Assembly: GCF_003634615.1 (NCBI RefSeq)
Contig: NZ_RBKX01000001.1
Span: 2,728,001 to 2,792,000 of the forward strand
Origin: Flavobacterium sp. 102
GTDB taxonomy: Bacteria > Bacteroidota > Bacteroidia > Flavobacteriales > Flavobacteriaceae
Reading direction: 5' to 3'
DNA length: 64,000 nt
The notes beneath the pieces were generated by a model. It had not been told where the DNA came from and ran no database searches. It saw only the letters and a list, made by a program, of their open reading frames with translations. Shown here in pieces: positions 63,207-64,000 of this stretch. Both the position numbers and the translations under genes were made by a program. Position 1 is the stretch's first letter. Every line of letters begins with the position of its first letter.

Positions 63207-64000
63207 ATGATGCAAGTATCTGTTTTTGTTCCTGAATATGGCGTTATAGAAGCAATTACACCACCATTTAGATCATTTAATACCGCCAATGAGTTTCTTA
63301 CAGCCTTTGGTAAAAAACCTATATTCAACGTAGAGTATGTCGGCCTAAATAAATTTGTGCCCGCCAATAATGGTGAATACACCGTCAAAACCGACAGATT
63401 ACTAAAAGACGTTTCAACAACCGACCTATTAATCATTCCGCCTACTTATGGCGATACTTTAAAAGGTATTGAAGCTAATGCTGAAGCTATCCCTTATTTT
63501 ACTGAATTGTATAAGAAAGGAAGTAGTGTAGCTAGTCTTTGCATCGGTGCATTCTTGTTGGCTGAAACCGGTTTGCTCAATGGTAAAAAGTGTTCTACCC
63601 ATTGGGCTTACATCAATGAATTTAAAGAACGATATCCCGAGGTAGAAGTAGAAGATGGTGCCATTATCACTGAACATGAAAACATATACAGTAGCGGCGG
63701 TGCCAGTAGTTTGTGGAACTTAGTTTTATATTTAATAGAAAAGTATTCAGATAGGGAAACCGCCATTATGATTTCAAAATATTTTGCTTTAGATATTGGC
63801 AGAGACAGTCAAGCCGCTTTTACCATTTTTAGAGGACAACGCAACCACACCGATGTTGAAATACAAAAAGTGCAAGATTACATCGAAAAGAATTATGAAG
63901 AAAAAATAACCATTGAAAGCTTAGCTGATTTAGCCAACGCAAGCCGCAGAACCTTTGAAAGAAGATTCAAACTAGCCACTAACAATACGCCTATTGAATA
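63207..64000 (+). CDS. GlxA-family regulator: DJ-1/PfpI domain plus AraC HTH (3' end outside window)
   Basis: 264 codons are present and the frame runs off the window end. The N-terminal DJ-1/PfpI-like domain is seen in MMQVSVFVPEYGVIEAITPP, the elbow SVASLCIGAFLLAETGLLNG (Cys in the nucleophile position) and CSTHWAY. The AraC HTH begins EVQKVQDYIEKNYEEKITIE-like (VQDYIEKNYEEKITIESLAD) and continues RRTFERRFKLAT. ATG 63210 directly after the first is an alternative start. Divergent from the SRPBCC operon, it is the likely regulator of it. Confidence 0.9.
   Translation, partial: MMQVSVFVPEYGVIEAITPPFRSFNTANEFLTAFGKKPIFNVEYVGLNKFVPANNGEYTVKTDRLLKDVSTTDLLIIPPTYGDTLKGIEANAEAIPYFTELYKKGSSVASLCIGAFLLAETGLLNGKKCSTHWAYINEFKERYPEVEVEDGAIITEHENIYSSGGASSLWNLVLYLIEKYSDRETAIMISKYFALDIGRDSQAAFTIFRGQRNHTDVEIQKVQDYIEKNYEEKITIESLADLANASRRTFERRFKLATNNTPIE

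Overview
The window looks like the chromosome of a Flavobacterium-type bacterium (Bacteroidota). The base composition is AT-rich, promoters carry the TAnnTTTG -7 box of this phylum, the tmRNA encodes the tag GENNYALAA, and Bacteroidota-specific families are present: a SusC receptor, a hybrid two-component regulator with an AraC output, a 2204-residue type IX-secreted protein with a gliding-motility C-terminal domain, and PASTA/RluA and LTA-synthase-like genes.

Layout. 1-7.2 kb: start of a SusC-type receptor gene (cut by the window edge) with its likely propeller/LuxR regulator, a lysine-oxoglutarate-reductase-like dehydrogenase and a lipoprotein serine hydrolase. 7.2-8.1 kb: tmRNA followed by an unusual hairpin-rich trailer and a dispersed repeat. 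8.1-20.4 kb: a TPR hybrid kinase/AraC regulator, a 52-residue small gene, an S74-chaperone fibre-like protein and, convergent to it, the giant T9SS protein. 20.5-37 kb: mostly housekeeping genes (folE, cysS, yidD, lgt, RluA-family synthase, PASTA protein, ddl, coaD, DEAD-box helicase, Nudix hydrolase, pyrE, LTA-synthase-like protein, acyl-CoA ligase), interrupted by a 1.2-kb insertion behind coaD that duplicated the coaD 3' end. 37-55 kb: an envelope/stress block with a lipoprotein hydrolase, small membrane proteins, two paralogous AraC-type regulators, a phosphorelay kinase with a lone receiver, an OmpA protein, a GH130/GT4 pair, an Mla-type lipid ABC transporter, and YtxH/holin-like/lmo0937-like proteins. 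55-57 kb: a second beta-lactamase-fold hydrolase. 57.2-60.9 kb: three cassette-like units separated by palindromic attC-like sites; the first carries a TIR gene and a two-TM Macro gene matching type II Thoeris anti-phage defence. 61-64 kb: small membrane proteins, a VOC/DoxX/SRPBCC operon and the start of a divergent GlxA-type regulator.

Two observations stand out. First, six promoters between 38.8 and 53.8 kb share a multipartite motif (TGTGAATnAT, a TGYAAY-like repeat at about +9 and TRYAAY at exactly +30) placed 56-57 bp upstream of the -7 box. This implies one activator-driven regulon covering the AraC/phosphorelay operon, OmpA and the small stress proteins. Second, the Thoeris unit and its two neighbours begin with a 9-mer that is complementary to the 9-mer at their own end (9/9, 7/9, 7/9), the R'/R'' relation of integron cassettes. 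A related half-site lies behind a small gene in the coaD insertion. No integrase is in the window.

All calls come from reading the sequence; no database search was run.
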